A stretch of DNA of 64,000 bases. Source: Cercis canadensis. Its lineage: Eukaryota; Streptophyta; Magnoliopsida; Fabales; Fabaceae. The translations under genes and the position numbers were made by a program. Under the pieces are notes generated by a model, which did not search any database, was not told where the DNA came from, and saw only the letters and a program-made list of their open reading frames with translations. Positions 44,021-56,184 of this stretch are shown piece by piece. Location: assembly GCA_003255065.1 (NCBI GenBank), contig QAOA01001436.1:364290-428289 (forward strand). The letters are read 5' to 3'. Numbering within the stretch: the stretch's first letter is position 1; the number at the start of each line of letters is the position of its first letter.

Positions 44021-46350
44021 GTTTTTTTTTTTTTTTATGAGACAAATGAGCATTGCTTTTAAGTTATATATATATATTGGTTGGCAAAAATGATAGTAAG
44101 AATAGATTAATCCAAGATTAGTGGGCAAGGCACTAATGTGATATGTCTGATATCTCACAAGAGGGTAAACAAAGGTCTACTTAGAGAATTATCTCAAAGA
44201 CACTTTTTTGGCACATAAAGAAGACTACTCAATTAGCTCTTTATATTAATATGTACTAGTACTATTCCCGCGCTGATGCACGGGCCACTGGGCGGCGGGA
44301 CGCGAGACTCAGGCAATGGGATGTGATATAGAATTTATGTGATTATATAAACATAAATTATATAACTATAAGCTAAGTAAATATAAAAAATCAAATAGTT
44401 AAGATTAGTTAACCTTTTAATGATATTAATACATATTAATTAATTTATAAGTGATAGCTTATTGTGTTAGACTAAAGTATAGTGCTTTTTAATAGGCCCA
44501 AACAATAGAGTCTATTTCATCTTTAATCAATTTACTAAAGTTTGGGTCTGCATAAAATGACTCAGATCGAGTAAGCCCATTCTTTTGTTTTCTATTAATG
44601 GCCTGCACTTTAACTAGAATTATTGACTCGGCCCAACACGTTGGGGGCAATTTGTAAATTAAATAAGACATTGAGGGTGTCAAACTTATTTATAAGAAAA
44701 TCATTTGGGCAAGTTGCCATGAGAGTTATTTTAATTTATCTAGGTTAATTAACATTCAATGTTTCATATTTATTAAGATTTATTTTAATTTATTTATTAG
44801 TATAATTTTCAGATACATTTTTTGTTTTTTTTAATCAAAAAATTTTATTTTTAAATTACTCCATTTAAAATATTATGATTTACTATATATTAACAACTTA
44901 GTCTTACCATTAAAATAAAAAAATTATATTAACAAAATCATATGCATATATATTAAATCTAAAGTAGTATCAATAAATCTAATGAAAAGAATTTAAGACA
45001 GTCACCAAATATGGAATCTAAATTTTATAAATCTTTTTTCTTCTTTTTTTTTTATTCCAATAAATCGGTAAACAAATTTTTTTTATACCCAAATCTAGAG
45101 CTGATAAATAGGCCAGCCTAGCCCATTAGGACCGAGCCATATTGGGCCGCGGGCCAAAATAGGTCAGGTCAAAGTGACCGGGTTCTAATCGGGCCAGCAA
45201 AATCCCAATCCACTTTGGGCTGAGAGCTAAAACAGGCCGAAATGAGCTAAAATCTGTTTTTAATATTTTTTTGCCATGTTTATTTTTTAGAGAATATGAA
45301 AACATATTGATTATGAAATATCAAATATTAACATACTTAATCAAAATACAAACTCCAATAAACTTATAATAATAAAAGTCCCTAAAAAAATTGCAAAAAA
45401 AATACCAACAAAGATCAACAATGAAGCAAAGATAATAACATGTCCAAGATGGAAACCTGATAATTGTCAACAAATGTTAAGATTTAAAAGCAAAGTACAT
45501 CGTACAAAATATTTCAAAATAAAGATAGATCAGAATAGCAGCAGAAGCCAATTGCAACAACATAATATTGATACAAATCATCCACAAGTGAAGACCATGT
45601 CAATATGGCAAAGTAATTCACCACTTGACTATATCAAATTATTAGCTGCATAAGCGTAGTGGCCACACAATGACTGTCCACGATGTTTTAGTTTTTGTTC
45701 CTTAAAGGTTGGTGATGTGTCATTCTTTTGTACAATTATACCAAACATTAAGGCAACATCATGAATTCTAGCTGAGCATGACCACTGAGGGCCTTGTGCC
45801 ACCTGTTTCAACAATTGGAATCTTCTATATATTACTCCCTAACATGAATTCTTTTTTTTTTTTTTCTATTAGAAAATAGACAAAAGAATAAAGCATATTC
45901 TCTCCCAAAGCACACTTCATTGGGCCCCAATAGAATTTGACATCAAGATCCCCTTGATCAAGTTCCTGATGCTCAATTATAGGGATTTCCCCTTGGGGCA
46001 AATGAACTTTTAATAGAAGTTGTTTTGAATCAAGTTAGATTAGAAATTGATTCTATTTACCAACCATTTTGTGTGTATTAAATGTATTTTGTCACTTTAT
46101 GTGATTTGTAAATGGTTTGTTTTCGAATCAAATCAATTATATTTAAGAAATATTCGAAACACACTCAAAAGGACATTGTTAAGCAAAATAATACATATAT
46201 ATATACCCTATTTTGAAAGCAAAATTCCATGAGGGGTATAAAAAAGAAAAACCAATCTGAACTGTCTTTAGAAATCCATGTCATGTAAACAGTTGAGCTC
46301 AGGTACATCGGCAAAATAAATATGATTGAAAGTAATAAGAAATCTTTTAC
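44021..46350. other. Non-coding, AT-rich
   Basis: Contains a GC-rich phrase (about 44270-44320, CCCGCGCTGATGCACGGGCC) and an inverted-phrase cluster of GGGCC/GGCCC words at about 45110-45240, related to 47025-47110. No gene is supported. Confidence 0.4.
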
Positions 46351-46457
46351 CTCAGAACTACAAGATATCCATGGCCATATATGCAGTAATGCACCTCCAG
46401 CCCAGTTTTCCTCGCCAAACATTTTGGCCAGTCGCATTCGACTCGCAAATGAAAATT
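46351..46457 (-). other. Orphan exon-like tract, unrecognised
   Basis: On the minus strand a TGATGTCAG acceptor is followed by an open tract (words FASRMRLAKMFGEENWAGG and LLHIWPW) and then a consensus GAG/GTAAAAG donor at 46351/46350. Codon-like composition stands out from its AT-rich flanks. No family is recognised; it may be a stranded exon of a lost or captured gene. Confidence 0.35.
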
Positions 46458-47186
46458 CTGACATCAGAAAGGAAAAAGAGGGAAAACTAATTCTCAATCA
46501 TTGCAAAGGGAAAAAGATGGGAAGTGCTTATTGAATCTTGGAGCAGAGAATGTGATCCAAGCAGAAGAATTCAATCAATTGTATAGATACAGTGATTACA
46601 ATATATATAACAACTTGATCTGAAGCTTAACTAACAGAAGCTAATCTAACCGCCTAACTGACTAACTAACTGTCATATCTGATATATATACAACACGTGC
46701 GTGTTCATTAACTAGCTATATTAGCACGAGTGTGTTCATTAACTGGACATTGACACGGTATGCTATTGGCATAGCACGGGGGTGTACTTCCCTTCAACAC
46801 GGGTATATCACTGGTATGACACGGGCGTGTCTAATAGTGCTGGCTGGTGCTGGAGAAGGAGAGGCGCCAATGCTGGATTTCGCCCCGGCTGCGTCACTCA
46901 GGAGAGGCGGAGAGAGGTAGAAGGAGAGGCAGAGTGTGAGAAACTCAATTTTGAGTTAGGGCTTGTAAAATGAATCAGGGCAATTGAAAGCTGAAGGGAA
47001 AAACAAAAAAGAGCAAATTAGGCCAATCCGGCTTGAACATAATCGGGCCACGGGTCATATTGGGTCAGGCCAAATTGACCCAATTTTAAATGGGCCCATG
47101 ATTTTGGAACCCAACTCACTATTTTATCGAGCTCAGCCCATTTTACTAACTCTTCCCAAATCCATACAGGACTTTAATCTCATCGG
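46458..47186. other. Non-coding; LTR-like block and CACG-GTGT words
   Basis: 46550-46700 resembles an LTR in antisense. 46690-46830 repeats words like CACGGGCGTGT and GCACGAGTGTGTTC, as in 38215-38425. No gene. Confidence 0.35.
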
Positions 47187-47390
47187 AGATTTTATGATAC
47201 TATGTGAGTATGTTATACTACATTGATGTGACAAGTATAAGTAACTTTTATATTTTATTATATATAAATATAATTTATCTTATTTTCTTAAACAAATTTA
47301 AAAATAATTAACTTCTATACATGTCATTCACACATTAGCTATTCTAATATAATATGACATATTACAAAATATCTAAGAAACCTCCTAATC
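47187..47390. mobile_element. Short MITE, family member 2
   Basis: Starts GGAGATTTTATGATACTATG and ends ATCTAAGAAACCTCC. The ends pair as an imperfect inverted repeat and the interior matches 30409-30630. It ends about 110 bp upstream of the TATA box of the PPR foldback locus. Confidence 0.6.
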
Positions 47391-47500
47391 TAATGGTTCA
47401 ATACAAAAAAAAAAAAAAAAANAGGGCCGAAACAGAGTTTGGAATGTTTCTCTATCTCACGAGTCACATCCAGCAACGGCACTTCACGCTTGATCACCTG

Positions 47501-47508
47501 CTATAAAT
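47501..47508 (+). promoter_or_regulatory. TATA-box candidate upstream of the PPR foldback
   Basis: CTATAAAT followed by a pyrimidine-rich leader. It lies 190 bp upstream of the hairpin, a common spacing for plant MIR genes. Activity is inferred only. Confidence 0.4.
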
Positions 47509-47692
47509 TTCTCAGTGCCTCAGTGGTAACCCTAATTCCTTCACAGCGCTTTCTATTTTTTGTTCTTTTGTTTTTCCTTTTGCACTCCTTCTTCAATCCA
47601 GAAGAGATCTGAATGACGATGATAATATCCATGGCTATGATGATGATTATGATCATAAATCTTTTGATGATCTCATTTTAATGGCGTTTATG

Positions 47693-47778
47693 CAATCTTT
47701 GCATAGGCCATCAATGATAGTGTTGGCCTGTGTAGTAGCAATGTGCAACACTATCATTGATGGACTCTGCAAAGATAG
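47693..47778 (+). ncRNA. PPR-derived foldback, candidate small-RNA precursor
   Basis: The core arms are perfect over 18 bp (CCATCAATGATAGTGTTG at 47708-47725 with its complement at 47746-47763) and the loop is 20 nt. Outward pairing extends to 47693/47778, giving 30 of 33 positions paired. The right arm read forward encodes NTIIDGLCKDR, a P-class PPR helix. The left arm encodes NTIIDGLCKD on the opposite strand. It is therefore an inverted duplication of a PPR gene fragment, the origin proposed for young MIR genes such as Arabidopsis MIR161. A plus-strand transcript would yield left-arm RNA antisense to PPR messages. Expression is not shown. Confidence 0.55.
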
Positions 47779-48041
47779 ACACATCTGTCAAACATCGTCC
47801 TTTTGCAGAGGACAAGGTTGGAGAAATTGTTTGATGATAGCTGTGAATTTAAGCGTTGCTGACAGCGACAGCGATTTGAATTGTGGTTTTGGTTGTATTA
47901 TGGAGCCCACCACTGCTTGAATCCATGGTTGCTGATAAAACCTGGTAATAGTCGGCCCTGATGATTTTGAATTTGATAGCAATTATGTTATTGTTTGCCC
48001 CTCTCCCTCTGCTTTTTGATTAATTGTGCTTTTCTTTAATT
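47779..48041 (+). other. Downstream part of the PPR-derived locus
   Basis: A short frame continues from the right arm to about 47920 without further convincing PPR motifs. It probably belongs to the non-coding transcript or a decayed PPR fragment. Confidence 0.35.
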
Positions 48042-48560
48042 GTTCATTTCGTTGCAGATAAAAAAACCACTCAATTTTGTAGCTTTTATAAGAACTTCTG
48101 TTAGACTTTCTTGCTGGGTGAATAGGGATTCTTGAATTAAGCTTTTTCTATTCTCTTGTATTAATATATGTTCATTTCGTTGCAGATCAAAAAACCAAAC
48201 CCCACCAAAATTTTGTAGCTTATAAGAACTTCTATTTATATTGTCATAGATATAGATAGATAAAGCTAGACTTTCTTGCGGGGATGTGTACTTAATCTTT
48301 CTCTTGTATTTCTCTATGTTCATTCCATTGGAGATCAAAAAACCTTATAAGAAGTTCTGTTTATAGTGTCATACATAGATAAAGTTAGACTTTTTTGCTG
48401 GGGATATGGGTGAATAGAGATTCTTGACTTAATCTTTCTCTATTCTCTTGTATTTCTCTATGTTCATTTTGTTGCAGATCAAAACACCCCTCAGAATTTT
48501 GTAGCTTATAAGAACTTTTGTTTATAGTGTCATAAATAGATGGAAATGGGCGGCACTTCA
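48042..48560 (+). repeat. Four tandem units, each ending in a splice-acceptor-like site
   Basis: GTTCATTT-GTTGCAGATC (third copy degenerate, TTGGAGATC) occurs at 48042, 48170, 48318 and 48462, at intervals of 128, 148 and 144 bp. Each is preceded by a pyrimidine-rich CTTTCTCTATTCTCTTG-like tract and followed by TTGTAGCTTATAAGAACTTCTG. Three of the four keep GCAG. Confidence 0.85.
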
Positions 48561-50961
48561 ACCTTCCTTTTCGAGAGATCCATGGACCAGTTCGGTTGTG
48601 TGTGCTTGTTTTTTATTTTTATTTTTATTTTAAATATATGCCTCATTAGGATGTGCAAATGTTAATACAAGTAACATGGCTATACCATTTTTATTTTAAG
48701 ATGGTGCGGTAATTATTTTAAGCCCTGCATCCCTTAGATCGGTCTTATGCTTAGTAAATTACCTTGTTAGTTTTTGTTCAGTTGATCCTTTCATTGCAAA
48801 GAATTTGTTTACCTTCCAACACGTGCAAGATGGAGGAATGGGCTTTAGGAAGTGTTGAGACATAAAGAGGCTTTGCTGCCATTGGTGCTAACATTGCTTT
48901 GGTGTATGAATCACTAGCACTAAAGCTTTCTAAATCACATAAGAAACATAGTTTTCTCCTGTTTAATAGCTCAATGATGACTGGGTCACCCGTATCTAAA
49001 TTTCATTATGGTAGTTTCCTTTGACTTCTCATGCTACTGAGTGTTGACATAAAAACACTTATTTCTGTATTAAATTATGGGAAATAAGTAGATAAATTTC
49101 ATGAAAACAAACTAGAAGGCTATCAGAAGGCCCAATTCATATTCAGTACACACTGTCAATGGCTTCATCAACTCATATAGGTAAGGAACAACTGGTCTTC
49201 TTCTGTAAAACAAAGGAAATAACATTGAAAGGTAAAAAAAAAATAAAAATGCAGGATGCAATTTTCACATGTGATGGCATTGCAATGACTTTATTTCTTT
49301 TCTGATCTCTCCCCTTGTACCTGTTAGAGGAGAAACATTTCCCATGTTAATCATGAACTTGGCAAATTGTTCAAGAAAAGGTCATTCCTTGTAGCATATT
49401 TCGGCAATAATTCTGGAGATACTTGATTCTTTGTCAAGAGAACTTGATCAGAACTTAAGAGGCCCCAATAAGTTCTTGAAGTTGCTGTTGTCAAGCTTTG
49501 TTGGGCTAAAAAAGTGTAGGAAAAACAGATTCTGATCACCACCAGATCTTGGGCTCCTGGTGCGCAAATCAGCAGCATAGTTTTTGTCAAGAATGAAGCC
49601 TGCTTTTCCATTGCCAGTTTCATTATAGAGTATTTGCCTGAAGCTGGTGCACCTGGAATTTCCAGTAGTGTGGCTCCCTACATTTCAGATGTAAAAAATT
49701 TGGTTATGCACATATAACAGTAGTTAATTGCTTATCTCAGGTTTGTCTTATGGAGATGTTTCTGACTTTCTTCTTGGAAGTGATAAAATTAAATTTTCTT
49801 TTGCATTTCTGTGTATTGCATCTTCCATTTTCAAATTCTCTTGTCCTAAATTTTGAATCTTTCCTGTATATTTTTTGTGGGTGGTGTTTTCAAGCTATTT
49901 AATAGATTAAAAGTGTTTCGGATTTACATGACATTATTTGCTTAAATTTTACAAGATTTGTCTGTAAATTTAAGGTAAGGAACCAATTCGAATCCTGTAG
50001 AGAAGAATGCAGAGTTCTCAGGGAATGATTGGCCTTTTCAAAGGAAAGCGTGCATTTAAAGGAGGAGGAAGTCCAGCTTATTCTGTTAATTTATGTACCT
50101 GAGTCTCAATTTTCTCCCCCCTTCCCCCATAATTTTGTTCTTGTTATATCTTAGTATGTAGGAATTAACAAATTATCTTTGTTGTTGTCCAAACTCTGCC
50201 GGGAACTACATTGAAGGGAAATCACCTTTAGAGGGAGGCCAAAGCTAGAGCTCTGCTGAACCCTTCAACGCTCAAGTCAGTGACCAGTGGAGATACAGTG
50301 AGAATGAGCTCGACTCGGAGAGAAAGAGAAAGCCGTGAGAGTGCTTTGTGTGTATTGTGTTCTGAGAATTTTAGAAAAGATACCAGACTTATAAACCATC
50401 AAGGGTACTTTGGTCTTCACAGTAATTAGATGGCTATGCTGAGGTGGCAGGTGATTAGGCTGCCTGGCATAAGGATGGAAATAGTGGTAGAACGATTTTC
50501 AAATGGTGGTTTACTTTGAGCTCTATTGGATTTGCTAAGTGCGCTTCAGGTGAACCTTTCTGAAAAATAGTTACCCTGTGCTTAGTCCTGCCTGAATTTG
50601 TTCTCACATACTAGGTCATGTGGCTAGCCATTCTTATTACTCTAGCACAGGGTCGGCATGTATCAGGTTGTTATGGTCTACCTGAGGCAAAAAAAGTTTG
50701 ATGAGGACCTAATTTATGTATTGAGGTTCTGCAGGAGCTGATCTCTGTCCAATTGTGTGTGGTTAAACATGAGTTCATTGATTTCATGAATAGCATGACG
50801 AATAGTATCAGGAAGTTTTGATTACTTTCTGACTTCTGTAGATTTATATATATGTTCGGTATCTTTGGCTTGACGCTTTATGCTAGGAGCAGCTCAGAAA
50901 AGTTGATCCTACATTTTTTGTTGTAGAAAGTCCTTGTACTCCTCGTTGATGCCTTCTTAGG
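48561..50961. other. No gene; T-rich, intron-like; LTR-like fragment at 50222-50480
   Basis: A short open tract from ATG 48541 (MEMGGTSTFLFERSMDQ) follows the acceptor array and may be a short exon. The rest is T-rich on the plus strand like plant introns, without a recognisable coding exon. 50222-50480 is the relative of the LTR-like fragment at 28050-28300. Confidence 0.35.
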
Positions 50962-51135
50962 AATTTTATTTTTTTTGAGGGTAGAAATAAAAATTTAGAA
51001 ACCAGCTAGGCTGCACCAGAACCAAAGCCAGGCCTCATATGGGATGCCTAACCAATGGATTTCTGTGGCCTTGAACCCCAGCCATTGAGTGACGAGTCTG
51101 ATTTTCTCACCATTGAACCAAGCACCCCTTGACCC
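50962..51135 (-). mobile_element. tRNA-derived SINE
   Basis: Read on the minus strand it has an A-box-like TGCTTGGTTCAATGGTGAG (about 51105-51123), a B-box GGTTCAAGGCC (51067-51077) and a 3' A-rich tail (T-rich on the plus strand at 50962-50976). TCTTAGG flanks both ends (50955-50961, 51136-51142), consistent with a target duplication. The size of 174 bp is typical of plant SINEs. Confidence 0.65.
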
Positions 51136-51142
51136 TCTTAGG

Positions 51143-54100
51143 TTTAAACATCCTAGCCATCATTCTACCAAAAAAAGAAACCAAAAAATTGAGAGGTGGA
51201 GTTTTCAATACCAGTAACTTCAAATAAATCCTTTTCAATTCTTTACATCTTACTTTAATATATATTGAGGACAGCATAACTATGACTATGATTGCAAGTT
51301 TGAAGGATAATGCTACAAAAAGGCAGAGTGGACAATTATTTTATTTTCCTTCTGAAGAGATTTTCTCAAGTTGGGAAAGTAATTTTACTTAAATTTCCCA
51401 ATTAAGGATTTTAATTTACATGGTATACAGTCTACACTATGGCTGTTAGCAAAGCATAGGCAATTGAAAGAATCATAGAAGAGAAAGAATGCCCTTAGAA
51501 CATAGGGGTTGAATTTCACCCCATTGTGACTCTGAACCCTGAAGCTGAATCATAGTTGTAGCTGCTGTGGCTCGAGTTCTAGCCTCAGTCACAAAAATAC
51601 TCCCACCAGTTGCAAATTTGCAAACCCAGGAGGTACATTTCTCTCCTTACTTTGGTGATAAGGCTGGATGGATAGAGGCCAGTAGATCTTTCCTTTTGAT
51701 GATTATTTCCTTGTGATTTCTGTATTCTATGGTGGATAACTGCAAATTAGTAAGGGCTAGCAGCCTAATTTCTCATTTATTGGTGGGTGCTACTAATCTT
51801 TGTGGGTGTTTGAAGCTCTGTTTCTACCTTTCTTGCCTATTGCACTATTTCCACTGGATTCAAGAGAGGTTTTGAACATTATATGATTTTATTAACTCTT
51901 GAAGAACCCTCTTTGTTACTGCTGTATTTGGATATCATTTTAGAAATTTGATTTAATCCACGGTTCTTCTTTCTCTCTTGAGACTAAATGTCATTTGAGT
52001 TGCTCTTTTGCAAATCTTAATATGGATAATTCTGACTTAATGTTCGCAAGATTCATGGTGTGTAATATTACAGCACTTAGAATTTTTTAGCCATGTTATA
52101 TTACAGCTGATAATATGTGCAATGACTGTTGAGAATGAGTTAATTTCTAGCTTGTTGCTTTTGGTTTGGGGAATTCTGTAGACATTAAGTGTAGGCAAAC
52201 CGATTTTTCAGAAATTTGAACCTCTTTTGATGTTGTAATAGATGCTCCACAAAATTCTGCTATCATATTTTGGGTGTTTAGGTTTCCGGTGCATGAAAAG
52301 GATTAATCTTGATTCTGCTTACTATTTCTCTTGATTTTCTTGAAATACCTTTATGTTTTGGGTCAATGAGCCTTTGTTTGCTTAGTCAATGTGTTTCTTT
52401 TTGTTCAAATTGTCTCCTTTGCATGTCTGCTGTCTTGTTCATATGCTCCCATATTATGATGCTTTCATGCCTGGTTATTTAAGTTGATCTTATTAAATCC
52501 TTGTGATAATCTTGAGCTAATGTTATTGGATTTTTTAGGGTTTATCATAGGCTGTCATTTGATGTTTTCTGGATCTATTTTCTGAGTCATAATGTGGTGG
52601 CACTGTGAGAACTTCTGTGCTCTTTTTGGCTTCTATTAAGGCAAGATTATAAATTCTTTTAGAGCTGTAATGTAGATATATTCTGTGCTATTTCTGCTGC
52701 TTATGAATGCCATGCCATGTGGGTTTTCAGTACCATCTTTGGTCTGTTTGGGCGCTATTTTCGGTCTTCATGGCTAATAGGAATATTTTTGGTGTTGGTT
52801 CTAGTACAAATTTCATCTGCCTTTTTAATTCTCTTTTTGCTTCAAGTTGCTGTAGATTTCTGGTTTTCTATGCTGGCTGATTCCTTTGTTTATCTGGTGT
52901 GCACATGTACTTAACTAAGCAAATTGTTGAGTTGCCCACAAACTGCCCTATTATGTTTTGTAATGTCTTGCTTGCTCCTTTCGCTCTTAATCAAAAGAAG
53001 AAGAAGAAGATTGGAAACGATAGAAAATAAATGTAAAAGAGAAGGGGTTAGCTTTCAGCTGATTTTATTGTTAATTACATAATGTTGTTCAGTTTTAAGT
53101 TGGCCTCAAAGGTGATGGTGTCCATTTGAGTTCTCTTATTCAAGTGCAGCCATGCTTGTTCTCGTTGTACTATTGTAACCTTGATTTATTTAGATTAGCT
53201 TAAGTGCTGTTGAATGTATTGCATTGCATTTTTGTCAAATATGGAATTGTTCTTGTTTTGACTGAGTCCCTTTAAATGGTTGCTGGTATATGGACTCGAA
53301 GTTTAGTTTGACTTGACTTATGAAGATAATTTGGCATGGATGCAATGTAAAGAAAACTAGCAAGCTGGTCTCATTTTTTTTTTTGTTTTTTAATTCAAAT
53401 TCTCCTTCTTGAATATCAATGGTTGCTGGTCCCTGTTAATATGTTGCTTTTAGACTTCTAATGTGTCTCTTTCCTTCATGATTATGCTCATTTTACCATA
53501 TGACTGATGTAGGTTGAATTTCATTTTATTTTCTACCATTTTTCTTTCTCTTCTTTTCCTGGTAATGCTTTCATGAATGATAACTGCCATTACACCTCCA
53601 TTTCATTTTTGTCCTTAGGTAGGAAATGTGTGCTAAGTAAGTAAAAAAATATATAAAAAAAAACACTTGATCATTATTACAAGCTATACATCAAGACTTG
53701 TTTTGTTGTGAAGCATTTTTATCTTCATAAATATGATTTTTATGGTAGACTTGTTATGTTCAATTTTGTTGAATTGGGTAGCATCATATAGCTTCTATGG
53801 TCATTTTGGAGTCACTCACTACATCATTTTTATGCTTAACTCTTCACCATTGAATTTTCTTGGTCTCAACTCGAAATTGGCACTAACTTTACTTTCATGT
53901 GGATGAGCACTTGTCTTGATGTGAGGGCTTAAAGAGAAGCTCAAAGCATGTAAAACGTGAAAGCTTGGCCTGTTGAAGGCTTGAAGACCCATTGGAGCTT
54001 TGGAAGATTTTTATGATTATCTTGGATTGTAATTTATATTCCCCTTCCCCTTTGAGATTGGAGAAAATTGTGGTATAAACTCGTGCATTTTATATCCATT

Positions 54101-54800
54101 TAACTGTATATACTTGCATGTTTAGTAGATCATAGGCCCCTTTCCCATTTCTTTTAATTTTTAATTTTCATATATATATATATAAAGGTCTTAAGCTTCT
54201 CTTTATCACTTCTTTCATTTGCTTTTGGCTGATACCATGTGGTCAAATTTTCCTTTAAAACTTTTTTAAGAACTATGTGTACCTTGATTTTTCCTTGAGG
54301 ATGCCTAGGTACATACAGTAGTAGGTGACTAAGTTTAATAAATATTTCATTTTCTCCATGTCTTTTAAAGTTTTGATTACTTTCACCTAGTTTTTAGATT
54401 ACTCATTTGCGTCTTCACAATAATGGCTCACACCACTCATTAGTTCACAAAGTTCTTTAATTCTATACGCCAACTTATTAATAACCTAATGTAGTTTTTC
54501 TTTTTTTACAAAAAAAAAGAGAAATTGGCCAAAACATCAAAAGCTTAGAGTGCTTATTGCAGGTTTTTTTTTTTTTTTTTTTTNTTTTTTTTTGCTAGTT
54601 TAGGAGGCAAATTGGTATTGCACAAAAAAAATACTAGTGTGGCTTTCTAGTTTCCCATAAAAAAAATATAATAAAAGTCAAGAGATATGATATTCTTACA
54701 TCTCTCAAAGAGACAAAGGAAGTATAGAGAAGTCAAAGCCATAGAAAAAAGTTTTAAGTAGGTCCAATTTAAGTTTTGATGAGTCTAAGAGGGTTTTGGA
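51143..54800. other. No gene recognised; T-rich DNA
   Basis: A long stretch of T-rich, low-repeat sequence with a poly-T run and N near 54584. The open frame at 52717-52914 is only hydrophobic low-complexity translation. Confidence 0.45.
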
Positions 54801-54806
54801 AAAAAC

Positions 54807-54934
54807 ATGATGAGAATGTATCACTATTCAAAAGTCAATAAATCAATATTCTCTTCTAGTGGGAATTATATCACTTCCCAAAAAGTCAAAAAATATGATG
54901 AGAATGCATCACTATTCAAAAGTCAATAAATCAA
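54807..54934 (+). repeat. 40-bp direct repeat
   Basis: ATGATGAGAATG-ATCACTATTC and the following AAAAGTCAATAAATCAA occur at 54807-54846 and 54895-54934 with one change. Confidence 0.8.
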
Positions 54935-56184
54935 ATTGTAAACAATATTGGAAAACAAACTTGCATTTATTGATATTTTTAAAAATATGATTGAAAATAT
55001 TTTCTCTTGTAATTCAAAAAATATGTAAAATTATTGTTTAAACTGATTATGTAAATACAGGTAAATTCATATAGTCATTTGTTTAATATAAGTTAGCACA
55101 CTCATCAAATATCTATTTAGGCTTTTTTTTTTCTCCGTGTTGAACCACATAATCTATATTAATATTAATTTATATTAAGTATTGGAGTAATCCACCCAAG
55201 TACCATTTTATATTTAGTCATTTGTATGAAGATTTTAGCAACTTAAGATAAGGGTGTCATCAAAAACAAAATTTTGTTAAATTTGAAGGAGGTTTGGAGG
55301 AAAATTGAAATAAAAATATTATGAAAATCATATAAATTTGTCAACAAGTTTAGAAACAAAAGACATTCATGTAAAAAACAACTTTGCTGCATATTAGTGG
55401 AGGCTATAGTAAAAGAACATGTGGTGTTGGAGTCACATAGTTGCATATAATTTTGTTCCCTCTTAGTGGAGTTAGTGACACACATGCATTAAATAATAAC
55501 AAAAAATAAGGAAAAAAATGAGAAGATGAGGATAATAATAAAGAAATGGGTTAATGGTGAAAGTTTTAAAACATTAGTAAAGAGTCTTAAGTTAAAATTT
55601 GTGTATGTATTATAATTTTTACATATTTAAATATATAATATTAAATAAATCAACTAAATAGTTAATAAATAATTTTTGTGCAATAATAAACACAGGTCTC
55701 GAGTTGTCCTAGTAGTTTGGACTGTGAACTTATTTGAGTAAGAGATATTATGTTCAAACCAACGTTTTAAAAATCGAACTAGTCAACAAACTATTTTAAT
55801 GGATTAGGTATTGGTTGGATGGTATGATGTCATATATATATATATATATTTAATTTNTGTAATATTTAATTTATCTATTATAATGGAAGAATATATAAAA
55901 GATCAAAAAATTAGATAAGATAACAGGTAACTCAACTTGGTTTGGTGGTAATTGTCATTTCTTAAAGGTTCTACACGTCAATGTGCTTAGTTTGAATCAG
56001 CACATGGACAATTTTTTCTTATCCAAATCATTTTATGAGAGGAAAAAAGAATCGTCTTGTTATTAATAACTAAAATCGGTTCACCTGTTTGTATCGGTTT
56101 GGACGGTTTGCACCGGTTCTGGGCGGTCCAACCAATAAAATGAGTTAAGGGTATCAATCGAACTAGTATTTACATCTAGCACCG
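54935..56184. other. Non-coding, AT-rich
   Basis: Contains a (TA)n run near 55834-55850 and an N at 55857. No gene. Confidence 0.45.

Noticed and set aside
45629..45814. Minus-strand 61-residue open frame
   Set aside because: Protein-like in part, but no recognisable family, splice sites or conserved start.
47681..47920. A 79-residue protein-coding gene across the foldback
   Set aside because: The frame exists only because both arms are PPR-derived. The upstream half is antisense PPR sequence and the remainder has no domain.
52717..52914. 65-residue hydrophobic open frame
   Set aside because: The composition follows the T-rich strand. There is no start context, family motif or splice partner.
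55690..56040. Further SINE-like B-box words
   Set aside because: GTTCAAACC and GGTTCTA words lack a matching A-box, tail or target duplication.
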